The notes under the pieces are model-generated. The model was given only the letters and a program-made list of their open reading frames with translations. It was not told the DNA's origin and did no database searches. 64,000 nt of DNA from Hemileia vastatrix (lineage: Eukaryota > Basidiomycota > Pucciniomycetes > Pucciniales > Zaghouaniaceae), in the NCBI GenBank assembly GCA_030280995.1, contig JASXTE010000012.1, positions 12,684,001 through 12,748,000 of the forward strand. Direction: 5' to 3'. Position 1 is the first letter of the stretch, and every line of letters begins with the position of its first letter. Positions 44,983-58,100 of this stretch are shown piece after piece. The position numbers and the translations under genes were made by a program.

Positions 44983-45900
44983 ATGTCTTCTGCTATTGGA
45001 TCTGGTGTTTTGGCTACTGGTGTACCTATTAGGGAGTCAGTAAGGATTGTATCTTGGGATGGGCCAAAGTTTTCTGGTAAAGATTTGGAGGGATTTTAAT
45101 TTAGGTATGAAACTGCTTCTGGATTGGATGGAGCTTTATCTTTGGATATGGTGAAGCAGATTAGGTTTTTATGGGAGACAGAGAGGTGGAAGAAGAAGTT
45201 ATTTCTATAGATGGCTACAAATATCAAAATTGGGAGAAGCTAAAGGTGGAGATGATTATGAGGTGGTTAATGCTTTATTCATTCAAGGATCTCAAGAATA
45301 TTTCTAGGAGATGGGAATCTAAAGGTGGTGTCAGCTCTCTTAGTCAGTATTATCAGTTTATGGTCAAATTTAAGGTGGTTATGGAATATCTGTTGTATTG
45401 TGATATTATATATCATGAAGATGAAGTAAAGTAAAATTTTTGGAATGCTTTGGGGGATAAGATTTAAGAGGTTGTTTGGGAATTTCTTTTAAATGCTAAT
45501 TTAATGAAGACCAGTAGAGCTGGAGAAGGTAGGATTCCAACTATGTAGTTGGTAATGAAGGCTGTTTTGGATTATCTAGATTTCCTGACTTATATTTAAT
45601 TGGACCCTGAAGGAGATTCTTTGATGGATTAAGAGGTAAACAATGATGGTTTAGAAGAGTTATTTACTGTTTAAATTTTGGATTAAGCTATTCCTGAAGA
45701 TTTTGGTCAACCTGAATAAAAAGTTTTGGAAGATGAATTTTTTGGGGAATTAGTGGTTACTGAAGATGATAAAGTTATTATCATTGATGAAGAATATTTG
45801 GATTTTATGAAAAATCTTGGGATGGTTGATTTGGTGTTGGATACTGAGGATTATTTCCCTCAGTTTTTTACTTTAGAAGCAGAGTCTTTCTGAAAAGAAA
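44983..45900 (+). pseudogene. Gag of R2
   Basis: Starts MSSAIGSGVLATGVPIRE at 44983, continues with RILSWDGPKFSGKDL and LSLDMVKQIRF, and then shifts frame several times (45171-45434 is the longest open part). It is more decayed than the R1 gag. Acidic stretches near 45700-45860 are C-terminal remains. Confidence 0.65.
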
Positions 45901-45924
45901 AGCTGAATATAGCTAATAGATCTT

Positions 45925-48900
45925 CAATAATGAAAGCAGTAGGAAATGAAGATAGGTATATGGCTAATGGATCTGGAATAGTGAAAGAAGCTGGTGATGG
46001 AGCTAGGTTTATGGTAGTTGAAGATTTTATTATGGGGGTGAATTTGGAAATGTGGGTTCCCAAGAGGTGCCCAGGGCCAAGGATGTTAAAAATAAAGTTC
46101 AGTATGAAGGGCCAGTAGTGGCTTATCAAGAGGATATGATGGATAATGTTTTTCCTGCATTAATTAATAATACAGAGGCTTTGATTAATGGGGTGAATAA
46201 CTTGGATTCACCTAAAATTTTTAAAAAGTTGGTTTATTTTCTGTGTCCTTTGGTAGGATAATACCTGGTGGTTTGTTTTTGGGGATTTATGAATTGGTGG
46301 AAACACCCTTGGGGAAAATTTATGGATTTCAATCAAGGGATCTCAAGAATTTAATTCCTCCAAAATGAGGATATACTACCTTTAAATCAGCTGAATTTTC
46401 TTTATCAGTTATTTGGATTATTTTTGTATTATTTATTCCCTTCAATATTTTTATGATTACCCTCATTTTTTGGGGTAGAAAGTGCTGATTGCTCTAATGT
46501 TGCAATCTCTCCTCATGAAGAGATCCTTGATTGCAATAGGTAAGCTCACTAGGATATAATTCAAGTGGATTCTCAATTATTCTCTGTATATATTTCATTG
46601 GAATGTCCTTATGTGTTGGATTTTTCTATATGTTTATTATCTTTATCAAATTATTCTATAAAATTTAAAAATGGATCAAAGGGAAACATGGGATATATTA
46701 TGCTGGTTAAAAATTGGAAAGATAATTTGGTAAATTATGGTGGTATTATTGGAGGATTATTTTATGGCCTCCAGCATGAGGATAAAATGCATAATAAGAG
46801 CCTTCAGAAAGAGAATAAACTGCAACTATCATATCAAAATCAACAAAAAAATCATAGTATAATTAAATCACAAAAAAATAATATTTGTGATGATTCTATT
46901 TCTTTCCTCCAGCAAGAGGTTAAACTTCAAAATTTTTCTACTGGTGATTTTATGGTGGAATATGAAAGGGAAGAGGTGTTGGAAAATTATGTGATAAATT
47001 AGACAAAGAAAAAGGGGTATTAGAGATAAAAATAAAATTTTTGAAAATAAAAATTCTGATTCTGGTTCTGAAGATGAAGAAAATTTTAATGCCAAATTAC
47101 ATAATGGAAAAACTATAATGGATAAAGTATCTCAATTAAAAGTAGACATTGGCATGGCAAAGTATTTAAATGTAGCAAAAAAAATTAGGCCCATTCACAA
47201 ACCTTTGTTAGATATATTAAATCCGCCTTTGAGAAGACCAATTCTATCAAGAGATCCATATGACTGTCCTTTAATCAAGAGCCTGCCTGAATTTCCTGAA
47301 ACTTCTAGGATCACTTTCAAGAGATTAGAGGTTGGTAATTTTGGACCTGAAGGATGGCTTACAGGTGAAGAAAAAAGGTTGTTGTTGGATGTAATTGTTA
47401 AGAGGGAGAATGCCATTGAATTTGTAGAGGAGGAGAGAGGTGTGTTAAAGCATTCTTATGGGGAGCCCTAAAAGATTCCAGGGGTTTGCCATGAATCATG
47501 GCAACAGAACCAATACATATACCCACAGCTTCTAAAGAAGATTATATTGAAGTAATTAGAGAAAGAATTTGAACTGTATTATACAAACAATCATCATCAA
47601 GATATTCAAGTTCATTATTCTGTATTAAAAAACCTAATGGCAAGCATAGGGTAGTTCATTATTCAAGAGAACTTAATAGGGTTACAATAAAAGATGCAGT
47701 AATACCACCTGGTTCAGAGGAGTTTGTAGAGATGCTTTCAGGGAGAGTGTGTTATGGTTTAGGAGATATAATGGGGGGATATGATTAAAGAGAGTTGCAT
47801 TAGAACTCAAAACCACTTACAACTTTTGATATGCCACTTGGACAATTACAGCTATCAAGATTATCTCAAGGAGCAACAAATTCAGTTGCTGTTTACCAAG
47901 CTCAGATGGCATGGACTCTACAGGACAGAATTCCACAATATGCTGGTATATTTATTTATGATGGTGGAATAAAAGGACCTTCAACTGATTATGGTAATGA
48001 AGTATTGAAGGAGAATCCAGGAATACAAAAATTTATCTGGGAATATGATGTAATTCTAAAGAAGCTTCTGTTTAGGATAGAAGAGGCTGGTTTAAAGATT
48101 TCAGGTTACAAATTTTCTTGTTGTGCTCCAGCTTTGTAAATCTTAGGTTATGTGTTATGTAGAGAGTGTAGGATTATGTCAAAGAAGAAAGTAAATAAAA
48201 TTCAGTCCTGGCCAATAACCAAGAATATGACAAAATTCAGAGGGTTTTTAGGTGTGTGTGTTTACATTAGAATGTTTATCAAGGACTTTTCTTCATTGGT
48301 TGCTCCTTTGAGATGGTTGACTAGGAAGGATTCTGAATGGGAGTGGGATTAAGAGTGTGAAAAGGCTTTTATTAGGTTAAAAAAGGTAGTTGGGGAAGAT
48401 ATTATCTTGCATAAGTTAGATTATGGGAAAGATGCAGGCCGGATCTATTTAGCAGTGGATTCAAGTCAAATTACTGCTAGGGAGTTTTCTGTCTCAAATG
48501 TATAAAGCTGGTTATATTAGACCATTCAGGTATGAATCTGTGATTTTTACTGAGATGGAAGCAAGATATTCTCAAATGAAATTAGAGCTTTGTGGTGTGG
48601 CAAAAGTCCTAAAGAAAATTCAAAATATTTTATGGGGCCAACACTTTGAATTGCAAGTTGATGCAAATTTTTTGATTCAAATGATCAATTACCCTACTTT
48701 ACCAAATGCCCCTGTGACTAGATGGGTAGCTTATATTTAGTATTTTTTTGATTTAGTACACAAGCCTGGAAAGACTTTACCATGCCTGATGGCTTATCAA
48801 GAAGACCACCAACTGATAAGAGAATTCTAACTGAGAGGAATTTGATGATGATATAACTGTAATCAGGGCAAGTAAAAAAGGTGGTGAAGACTTTCCTTAC

Positions 48901-50688
48901 CTCCCCCATGCGGTTAAACTGGCAGGATTAATATCTGTGGATAGAGTTGATAATTACCTCTACCAAGAGGATAAACTGGAAAATAGTAAAAATATGGTAA
49001 ATTATGTGCTTGGGGAGTTTGATGATGGTGTAGATCAATTGGATAAAAAAGAGGTTGAAGATGTTGTGTATATAGATGAGGATGGTGAAATAGTGTGTGA
49101 TAGTAAGAATTTGGTGAATGGTGTATATTCTGGAGTTTTAGAAAATTTGGTTAAAGAGAGGTTGGGTGTTATAAATTAGGCTAAAAAGAGGTTGGAAAAA
49201 GATGAAGTTTTTGATTCTAAAAAGGGTAAAAAAAGGGGAATAAGAAAATGTGGTTTCTAAAAGGTTGGAAGGTTCAAAGATAGAAATTTCAAAAATCTTT
49301 TATGATTAAAGGCAAAGTCAAGGTTTAAATTTATTGGCTCATTCATGTGCAGGTGATTTAGTAGATAGGGAAGTGCCTATTGAAATAATATTAATAGATT
49401 TTCAAGATGATTTCTGGGGACAGACTGGATTTTATTATAAAATGAATAAATATTTATTAATGCTAAAAAGGCCAGATAATAGTGATAATGATGAATGGGT
49501 GGCTATCAAAAGGAAGTCACTGGCATTTTATTTCTCTGGAAGAAGATCTATGACGAGGAGGTATTAAAATCCTCAAGTATTTATTACACAAAAGAAAGGG
49601 CAAAAATTGGTTATGAAATCACTGCATGAAGATCTTGGGAATAGAGGAATTGGTGAAACTTATAGAAAAGTTGTTGATCAATTTTGGTGGCCTTGTATGA
49701 AGCTGACTGTTACAAATGGGTTAAATCATGCAAATTATGTCAAAGAAGAAATTACTTAAAGCCAAAAGAACCTGGACATGCAACTGGTGAAAATACTATT
49801 TTTGGTAGGGTTAGTTTGGATGCTGTTCATATAAAAGAGGGGAGATATAAATATTTGATTGTAGCCAGAGATAATTTATCTGATTGGGTATAGGAAGCGC
49901 CTCTTATTAATTTTAATTCCAGAAATGTGACAGGTTTTTTACTGAAAAATAGGGTATATAGGTATGGAGTGATGAATTTGGTGACTTTTGATGGAGGTCC
50001 TGAATTTGGGACAGAGTTTAGAGAGGCTATATAAAAAGTTGGATCAAATGTTAGGGTAGCAACCTCATGTTATCCTGAAGCTTAAGGAATGGTAGAAAGA
50101 GGGAATCAAGTTATCAAGGATGCTTTGGTTGAAATTTGTGGAGAAATTGCTGAAGAGTGGAGGCACTATTTACCATTAGTTTTATTTGCTGAAAGAATCA
50201 ATGCCAAAAGGACAACTGGCTATTCATCATTAAAACTAGTTTTTGGTCAGAAAGATATTTTACCAGTTTACTTAGAGGCTGAATAATATCTTGAAGTAGA
50301 TTGGGACACAGTCAAAGCTAATGAAGAATTAATATGTGCAAGAATGGTTTAGTTTGAAAATAAAGAAGAAACTCTAGAAAATGCATACTCAAAATTGATA
50401 AATATTAGAAATCAGTTAGTCAGATATTGGGATAAGTGTTTGGCTGATAGGTTACAGAATCCTTTTAAAACTGGAGATATGGTCTTGGTGTATAATAGGA
50501 GTTTGAAAATTCAGCGGGGAAGAATGTTTTCAGATAGGTGGAATGGACCATACAGAGTTAGAGGAAAGTTATCTGGAAGTTCATATGTGTTAGAAGAGTT
50601 GGATGAAGTGGTTTTGAAAAAGAGGGTAGCTGCCAATCAAGTTAAGTGGTGTAGACAATCCTATAGTACTAGCTATAGGCCTTGACAA
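45925..50688 (+). pseudogene. Pol of R2: protease region, reverse transcriptase, RNase H, integrase
   Basis: Recognisable blocks are the linker to RT (SRDPYDCPLIKSLP, FGPEGWLTGEEKRLLLDVIV), RT remains (IPQYAGIFIYDGG at about 47930, GLKISGYKFSCCAPAL), KIQSWPITKNMTKFRGFLGV, APLRWLTRKDSEWEW, RNase H (FTEMEARYSQMKLELCGVAK), the integrase zinc finger (WVKSCKLCQRRNYLKP), the integrase core Asp-Asp-Glu (SLDAVHIKEGRYKYL, VTFDGGPEFGTEFREAI, GMVERGNQVIKDALVE) and a C-terminal domain (FKTGDMVLVYNRSLK, DRWNGPYRVRGKLSGSSYVL). Integrase is nearly whole, broken by single stops at 49889, 50032, 50082, 50284 and 50350, most of which fall where glutamine is expected. Confidence 0.8.
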
Positions 50689-50756
50689 AGGGAGTTGGAG
50701 AAAACCCAGAGAGAAAATCCTCTGTCCCTTTAGAAAAAAATAAAGGGAGATTTAGC

Positions 50757-53140
50757 TGCTACAGTAAATTGGTTCCTGTTGCTAAAACCCCTTTTCCAAC
50801 ACACTTGACTGCCTGATCAGCCAAGAAAGTAGTCTCCAGACAGACTACCAAACCAAAGAGCTGAAATGTAGACCAATGATGATACTTGATGTAGGTTTCA
50901 AATTCACACCAGAGACAGAAATAATACTTGATATAGCTTGAAAGACTATACAAGAGAAACCAGTTGCCAAGTTAAGTTAAATGAAGAACTCACCTTGCAA
51001 CAAACACAGCCAATTGTGGCTAAAAAACAATGAAAACTGAGTGAGGAACAAGGATATCACCTCCGGATGGTTGTATGATAATTAAAGTTGCCCCAAACTG
51101 TCTTATTCACTATGTACACACAGACCACTGTCTAAAAGCCCATGCACACCAACAAATTTGGCGTTCTTGAGCGCCAAATTGCATAAAAACCCTCTAGAAA
51201 CACTTCCCAGCCTTCTAGCATCAAGGCGGGCTGTCTGCCCAACGTCAGGAGGCCCGCCTAAGACAGCCTGACCACCCTGAAGCCAGAAAACTACCAAAAA
51301 CCTGCAAAAATACCCAAAATACTTAGTAAAATCTACTACAACTACTAAAACCTTTAAAACACATAATTAGGCTATAACAACATTGGGACATAAAATGTAG
51401 AGAAAAATTAGCTCATTCTAATGGTACTAAGAACCTATACCTAAGACTTAAGCTTAGACTGTAAAACGTGAAAAACAAAATTAAACAGCTATCTTTTTAA
51501 ATGAAAAATGAGAAATAATCCCTTAAATACTTAAAATCTGAAAAATGTCATCAAAACATAAAATATAGAGAAAAACAGGGGCTATCCAATGGTAGCTTCC
51601 ACATCCCCGCAGTTTTAATATTCGCCAAATAATTCCAGAAAAACACCCAATTACTAAACAATGCCATTTAAGACATATCAAAACAATGCCAAATAGACCA
51701 ACAAAAGGCTCTTCCAATGTTGGAAGACCACAGCAGTTCTATCCTAGGGGCACCAGGTGTGCCTAAATACAACTCTAAAATGAGGATAAACTACCTACTA
51801 TTGTTTATGAAGACTTCCTCCAAAATGAGGATAAACTATTCTATTATTGCTTAAAGAAGATTTACCCTTCAAGAGAGTATAAAATAAAACTATAATTGAA
51901 ACTATCAATCATTAAATTCAAATATTAAAACTTTACGGTGAAGAATTGTGTTGGAATGTAATTATTTTTGGTATAAGTGTTCACAGAGGAACCTTCTATA
52001 TTTAATATTGGTAAGTCCAGGAGTAATTGATGGGCTGCCTGCTTTATACACAATTACCCCACAATGTTCACTACCATAGTTTTCCTGTTTCTAGTTAAAT
52101 CCTGGCTTTGTTTTTGTTATATAGGAAGTCTACTAAGACTATAAACTGGACCAACATAAAATCAATTGATTACCCTCATTAAAAGCTGAATTCAAGGATT
52201 TTTATTATTATTTTATTTTTGATTTATGAAATTTAATTTTTAAATTTTATATGTTAGAATTTTATTTTATTTTCATTTTGAATTTATTAAAGATAATTGT
52301 TTTAGAGATAATAATTGCTGGTGGTCTCCAATAATTTTTGCGAATTGGATGGAGCCCACCCAGTGATAATTTCTATTTTTGACATTATATTTTTCAAATT
52401 TTTCAAAATCATTTATTTTTATTTTCTATTTATTTTCTTGTGAATTCCCCATCAAGGTGCACTTAGATGTGGGTATGATGTCAGGGGTACGGCTCATCAA
52501 ATGGCTGGGGGGCATCTTTTAAATGTTTATTATTATTATTATTAAATTTATGGACATTTTTTATATATAAATTTTTTATTAAGAATTTCATAGCATCTTT
52601 AAAAAAAATATAATAATAATAATAATAATAATAAAAATCTTAACTTTAAATTTTCTTTTTAATTTTTTTTATATTCTTTATTGCTATTTTATACAGGGAA
52701 CAGGGTCTAATGGAGTATGATATCTGTTGGATTCTATCTTAAGACATTCTGTCATCCTCCAAGACTTTAAACTGGCTAATATTCAAGAATATTTCAAGAC
52801 TTTGTTTTTACATTTTTGAATCTTTTAGTCCTTCAAGACTTTAAACTGAATACTTATGAAGAATATGAAATCTACCAGATCTGTTAGTCCATCAAGACTT
52901 AAAACTGAATTTTAAAGAAGAAACCTACAAGAAAATATGAATGACAAAATAATTGGTCCACTATGACCTAAAACTGGAAATGAAATATAGTATTTGGTCC
53001 TCTAATACCTTAAACTGGAAAAAAACATAAAAAGTTCAATCATTGGTCCCCTATGACCTTAAACTGGCAAATTACTTTCACTTTGGTCCACCAAGACTAT
53101 AAACTGGCAATTGTTTAAAAGTTTAGATCTTGAGGATATT
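50757..53140. repeat. X2: repeat DNA inserted in R2, related to the X1 repeat
   Basis: Block 51170-51735 is the reverse complement of 63430-64000 over hundreds of bases (for example CCAATGTTGGAAGACCACA). Around 52026, AATTGATGGGCTG...CACAATTACCCCA matches 62535 on the same strand. The two blocks thus have opposite relative orientation to those in X1. The coding part seen in X1 is missing. The class of X is unknown. Confidence 0.6.
52753..53106 (+). repeat. Array of seven copies of a 21-bp motif
   Basis: Motif GTCCAYCAAGACTTTAAACT followed by G occurs at 52754, 52828, 52887, 52956, 52997, 53046 and 53086, with unlike spacers of about 19-53 bp; a further copy is at 52128. Starts are exact to within a base or two. 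The same motif is arrayed at 62320-62721. Confidence 0.8.
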
Positions 53141-54006
53141 AGGAGGGAATTTTAGTCTAGGAGGATTTTTAATTCAGTCATTTTAATTTATCACTGGTTC
53201 ATCAGTACTCAAACTGGAACTCACTCATTTGGACTAATCAGTTGTTAATGAAAATAGTGCAACTAACTTTAGGAAATGGAGATGCCATCAAATGAACTTA
53301 TTTAGGATTAAAGAAAGATGGAGATTTTAAAAAAAATTAAAATAAGGTGCTAAGAATGTCTGTAAAATTATGATAAATATTAAAATTAGGAGAATTTTTT
53401 AAAGAATTGGAAAAGTATTTGAATGCTGTGATGCTGAATCATAGAAGAAGGATAAGATTTGGATCTAGTGGTTCTCTTTAGTAGACTATTTAGGTGGAAG
53501 CTTGGAGGACCTTATGTAGAGAATAGAATCATAGTATTTGACTCAGGGGGAAGCTCAATGGGAATTGAATCAAACATATTTGGCTCATTAAGGAGGCCCT
53601 CTCTCTCACACTGTGAAGAAAAATGGACACTGGTAGAGGAAAGTCTGAAGGGATTCAAACCTTGCTTTCAGTAGTGGAATGATCAAAAGGCAAATATGGT
53701 CTATAAAAAGATTTTTATGTAAAAATATGTCAGTCATATGATGAATATAAAAGAATTAAAATCAACCAGACAATAAAAGTTATCAGCACCAAAATGAATT
53801 AAAGAATCAAAGTATTAAAATTTTAAAGAGGAGACAATCAATATACATAATCACTTTGTATATTTCAACTACATTATCAAAAAACTTTACAATAGTAACC
53901 TTCACTTCATAATGTCTTCATGTCGAAGAGGATGAAGAGTAGATGAATATATGATCAATCAATTATGCAACTTAAAGAATGGGGAAATTCTTCATTGGAT
54001 GGAGGA
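53141..54006. other. 3' untranslated region of R2
   Basis: Lies between X2 and LTR 3. The frame at 53459-53674 has no recognised domain. A purine-rich stretch (AAAGAATGGGGAAATTC, then GGATGGAGGA) directly before LTR 3 is a plausible polypurine tract. Confidence 0.4.
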
Positions 54007-55112
54007 TGTGGCAGTCTAAAGTCTAGTATGGCACTCAAGTATATTATAATGGATTTTTGGGGAATAATTTTTTGAGATTGGAAAGGCCAATCTAATTTAA
54101 AAAATGGTTATAATAAATAAATTGAGTACTTAAAGTGGTTTAAAAGGGTTAATTTTACAAATCAAGATTTAAAAAATAATTACTGGACAAGAAATAAAAA
54201 GTATTGATTTAAAAGTGCATTTAAATTAAATTCAGGAGTCTCAAGAGCCTTTGGGAATTTTTTTTGGAATTTTTACTATTTTTCTACTATTTATAATTTT
54301 ATAAGGTATATTTGATTATTTTTGATTTTCGATAATTTACTGAACTTTAATAATTTTTTACTAAGTGAATAGGGCTTCACAGGCTATGAAAATACAAATG
54401 GAAGAAAAAAGAGAATCACATCTATCATCTGTAATTTTTCTAGATTATTTGTTGGTATCTTAAAGGTTCTAATTGAGTCCGGAAGTCTGTACTAGCTCCG
54501 GACAAGCTCTGGAATTATCCAGTTAGGGAAAGCAGGGCATGTGACATACTATGCATATAAAGCTTGTATACTTGTAATTATCTACAAGATAACAACTTTT
54601 ATCCTAACAATAATGTCAAGGTATCTAACATCATTCAACAGCCAATCAACAACATATGTTAATAACAATCATTTATTATTTCATAACAAATTATAAAATT
54701 GTGATACCATTATAAATATAACACTTTTAAATAACAATTTATTAATTTCACTCATCATCATAAATATTAACTTATAGGGTACCATTATAAAGGTCTCAAC
54801 ACCAGGGATCTTATTTTAACATATAAATCACATAAAAATAAAATCTTCATAAAAATATATTATTCAATCATTTATATAACTTATCTAAATACAACTTCAC
54901 TGTTGTATTTTTCAACCTCATTATAAAAAACCCAGATTATAAATCTCAAAACCTTTAATAATAAATAGATTATTGGTCATTTCATATCAAGTAGAGGTTT
55001 TAAATTATTTAATTGTGAACTTTTTATTACTTAAAGGGAATGGGTTTTCTTTGATTTATCCAACTCCCTTGGATTCTGCTTACAGCAAGGTGAATGTAAG
55101 AGTATTTCTACA
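54007..55112 (+). repeat. LTR 3 of the R1-R3 gypsy family
   Basis: TGTGGCAGTCTAAAGTCTAG to GAGTATTTCTACA, 1106 bp, closest to LTR 2. It closes R2 and opens R3. Confidence 0.85.
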
Positions 55113-55118
55113 GTGGAT

Positions 55119-58100
55119 ATGGGGCCTCCCAGTTATGGTAAATTTGATTTATGTGTTGAGCCTATTCCTGTAGAAGAAGAATCTGATTCTGTGAAAGATT
55201 TACCAATAGTGTCTCTTCCCAGACCAAGTTTTTCTGGTCCTACTCCTAAGGAAGGGGTAAGGAGAACCAGTGATGGATCTGGATTAGTGAAAGAAACTGG
55301 TGATGGAGTTAGGGTTATGGTAAATGAAGATGATATTATGGGGGGTCAAGATGGAAATGTGTGTCCTCAAGAGGTTCCCAGGGCTAAGGTTATTGAAACT
55401 AAAGTTCAATATGAAAGGCCAATAGTGTCTGGTCAAAAAAACGCTATTGAGATGGTTTTGGGTATAGTGAATCAACTCCAGATTCCTCTATCATTAGGCA
55501 AATTATTTACAATTAGTCCTGCCCTTTCAGAAAATCAAAAGAAGTATTTAAAAAGGAGATGTTTATCTTTTGGAGAAGTGGAGTATATATGTGATAATGC
55601 TGAAAAGTTTGGAGAGGAGGTGGAAACTCATTTTTCTGCTCCTCTAGGGTATTTAATTGTGAAGTTAAATGGTAAAGAGGTAAATACCCTGGTGGATTCT
55701 GGGTCACAAATTAATTTAATTTCTTTAGAGAAAGAAACTATTATAATCTTGCCAATTAAAGCTGGCACTGGTGGAAACTAAGGGGGAATAGGCAGACATG
55801 TGACTGAACTCATGGGGACAGCTGAAAATGTCAAGCTAAGTGTAGGTGGATCTTTTGGTAGGATGCATTTTTATGTGGCCAGAGGGGCTGTGATAACAGT
55901 TCTTGGGGGGCCATTTTTGATGAACTTTGAAGCACAAACAGGTTATTAGAGTGGTATGGGAATTGGTTTGGAAATAACTAGTGATGATATGAGGCAGTTT
56001 CATATGCAGTTAGCAACTCCAGGAGATGATGATTGGGAGAAAAGGCCTGGCATCACTACCATGTTTCAGTGTTAAATTTTCATAAAGAAGAGATGAATAA
56101 GAAGGTCAGAATCTGGTGAATTTATTAGGAAAGATAGGTATGAAGACCCTCATTTTTCAGGGTAGTTGGTGCTTATTTCTCTAATGTTGCAATCTCTCCT
56201 CAAGAAGAGATCTTGGATTGCAATAGGTAAGCTCACTTTGAGATAATTCAAGTGTATTCTCAATTATTTTCTGTTGATTATCATTGGAATGTCATTATGT
56301 GTGGATTTCTCTATATGTTTATTATCTTTATCCAATTATTCTATTAAATTTAAAAATGGTTCCAAGGGAAAAATGGGAATTATTATGTTGGATAAAAGAT
56401 GGAAAGGGAATTTGGTTAATTATGGTGGTATTAGTGACAGAATAGTTTATGGCCTACAGCAAGAGGATAAACTGCAATTATCACATCAAAATCAAAATCA
56501 AAATCATAGCATAATCAACTTTCAAAAAATTAATATTTGTGATGATTCTATTTCTTTCCTCTAGCAAGAGCTTAAACTGCCAACTTTATTTACAGGGGAT
56601 TTTATGATGAAAAATGAAGAGAAAAAAGATGTTGGAAAATTAGATTTTAAATTAGACAAAACTAAAAGGGGTGAAAGTGAAAATATTAAAAATAAAAATA
56701 TATTTCAACTTATTCTGTTTCTGATTCTGGTTCTGAAATTCAAAAAAATATTTGTATGATAAATGATATAATGGCAAAAATATAATGGATCAAGTATCTC
56801 AAGTTAAAGTCAACATCAATGTAGAAATTATAAAAAGGTAGCAAATAAGATTAGACAAATCAATTAACCTCTTCCAGCCAAATTAAATCTGCTTTTGAGA
56901 ATACCAATATTATCAAGAGATCCATATGACTGTCCTTTAGTCAAGAATCCACCATAATTTTCTTAAACTTCCAGGATCACTTTAAAGAGATTAGAGGGTT
57001 TTAATTTTGGACCTGAAGAATGGCTGTCAGGTGAAGAAAAAAGGTTATTTTTGTATGTAATGGTTAAGAGGGAGAAGGCCATTACATTTGTTGAATAGTA
57101 GAGAGGACTGTTAAAGCATTCTTATGGGGAGCCCTACAAGATTACAGTTGCTTTCCATGAACCATGGCAACAGAAATCTATTCCAATACCTGTTGCTTTA
57201 AAAGAAGATTATATTGAAGTCATTAGAGAAAATTTTTTAACTGAATTATACAAGCAATCATCATCAATTTATTCAAGTCCAGTATTCTGTATTAAAAAAC
57301 CTAATGGCAAGCTTAGGGTAGCTCATGATTTAAGAGAAGAATTAAATAGGGGTATGATAAAAGATGCAGGAATACCACCTAGCACGGAGGAGTTTGTAGA
57401 GATGTTTTTAGGGAGAGTGTGTTATGTTTTGGGTGATATAATGGGGGGATATGAAGAAAGAGAGTTGCTCCCAGACTCTAGACCTCTCACAAGTTTTGAT
57501 ACACCACTTAGACAATAACAGTTAACAAGAATACCTCAAGGAGCAGCAAATTCAGTTGCTATTAATCAAGCTCAGATGGCGACAAATCTACAAGATGAAA
57601 TTCCACAATATGCTGGTATATATATAGATAATGTTAAAATAAAAGTAACTTCAACAGATTATGGTAATGAAGTATTGAAGGAGAATCTAGGGATACAAAA
57701 GTTTATCTTGGAATATGCTGTTATTTTAGAGAGTATTTTGTTTAGGATTGAAGAGGCTGGTTTAACTATATCAGGTTCCAGATTTTTCTGTTGTGTGCCA
57801 GATTTAGAAATCTTAGGTCATGTGGTATGTAGAGAGGGTAGGATTATGTCAAAAAAGAAGGTGAAAAAAGCTCATTTGTGGCCAAGACCCAAGAATACAA
57901 CCAAAGTTATAGGGTCTTTAGGTATATGTGTTTATGTCAGAATGTTTATTAACAACTTTTTTTTATTGGCTGCTCCTTTGAGATGGTTGACTGGGAAGGA
58001 TTCTGACTGGGAGTGGTATGAAGAGTGTGACGAGGCATTTATCAGGTTGAAGAAGGTAGTTGGAGAAGAAGTTATTCTGCACAAGTTAGATTATGGGAAA

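Larger units (their letters stand above)
43746..55112 (+). mobile_element. R2: Ty3/gypsy LTR retrotransposon with gag and pol, interrupted near its 3' end
   Basis: LTR 2, gag, protease region, reverse transcriptase, RNase H, integrase and LTR 3 occur in the Ty3 order over 11.4 kb. About 3.3 kb between the pol end (50685) and LTR 3 is too long and holds X-type repeat DNA, which probably inserted. Pol carries many stops. The RT signature block, including ILGHVV-type motifs, is closest to gypsy elements of basidiomycetes. Confidence 0.75.

Noticed and set aside
49684..50688. Alternative genetic code in which TAA/TAG encode glutamine
   Set aside because: The intact HDAC gene reads normally with CAA/CAG for Gln and no in-frame TAA/TAG, and the transposons also carry frameshifts. 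Mutation of repeats explains the stops.
52753..53106. CRISPR-like array of short repeats and spacers
   Set aside because: The setting is clearly eukaryotic, the repeats vary, spacer lengths range widely, and no cas genes exist. It is kept only as a motif array of element X.
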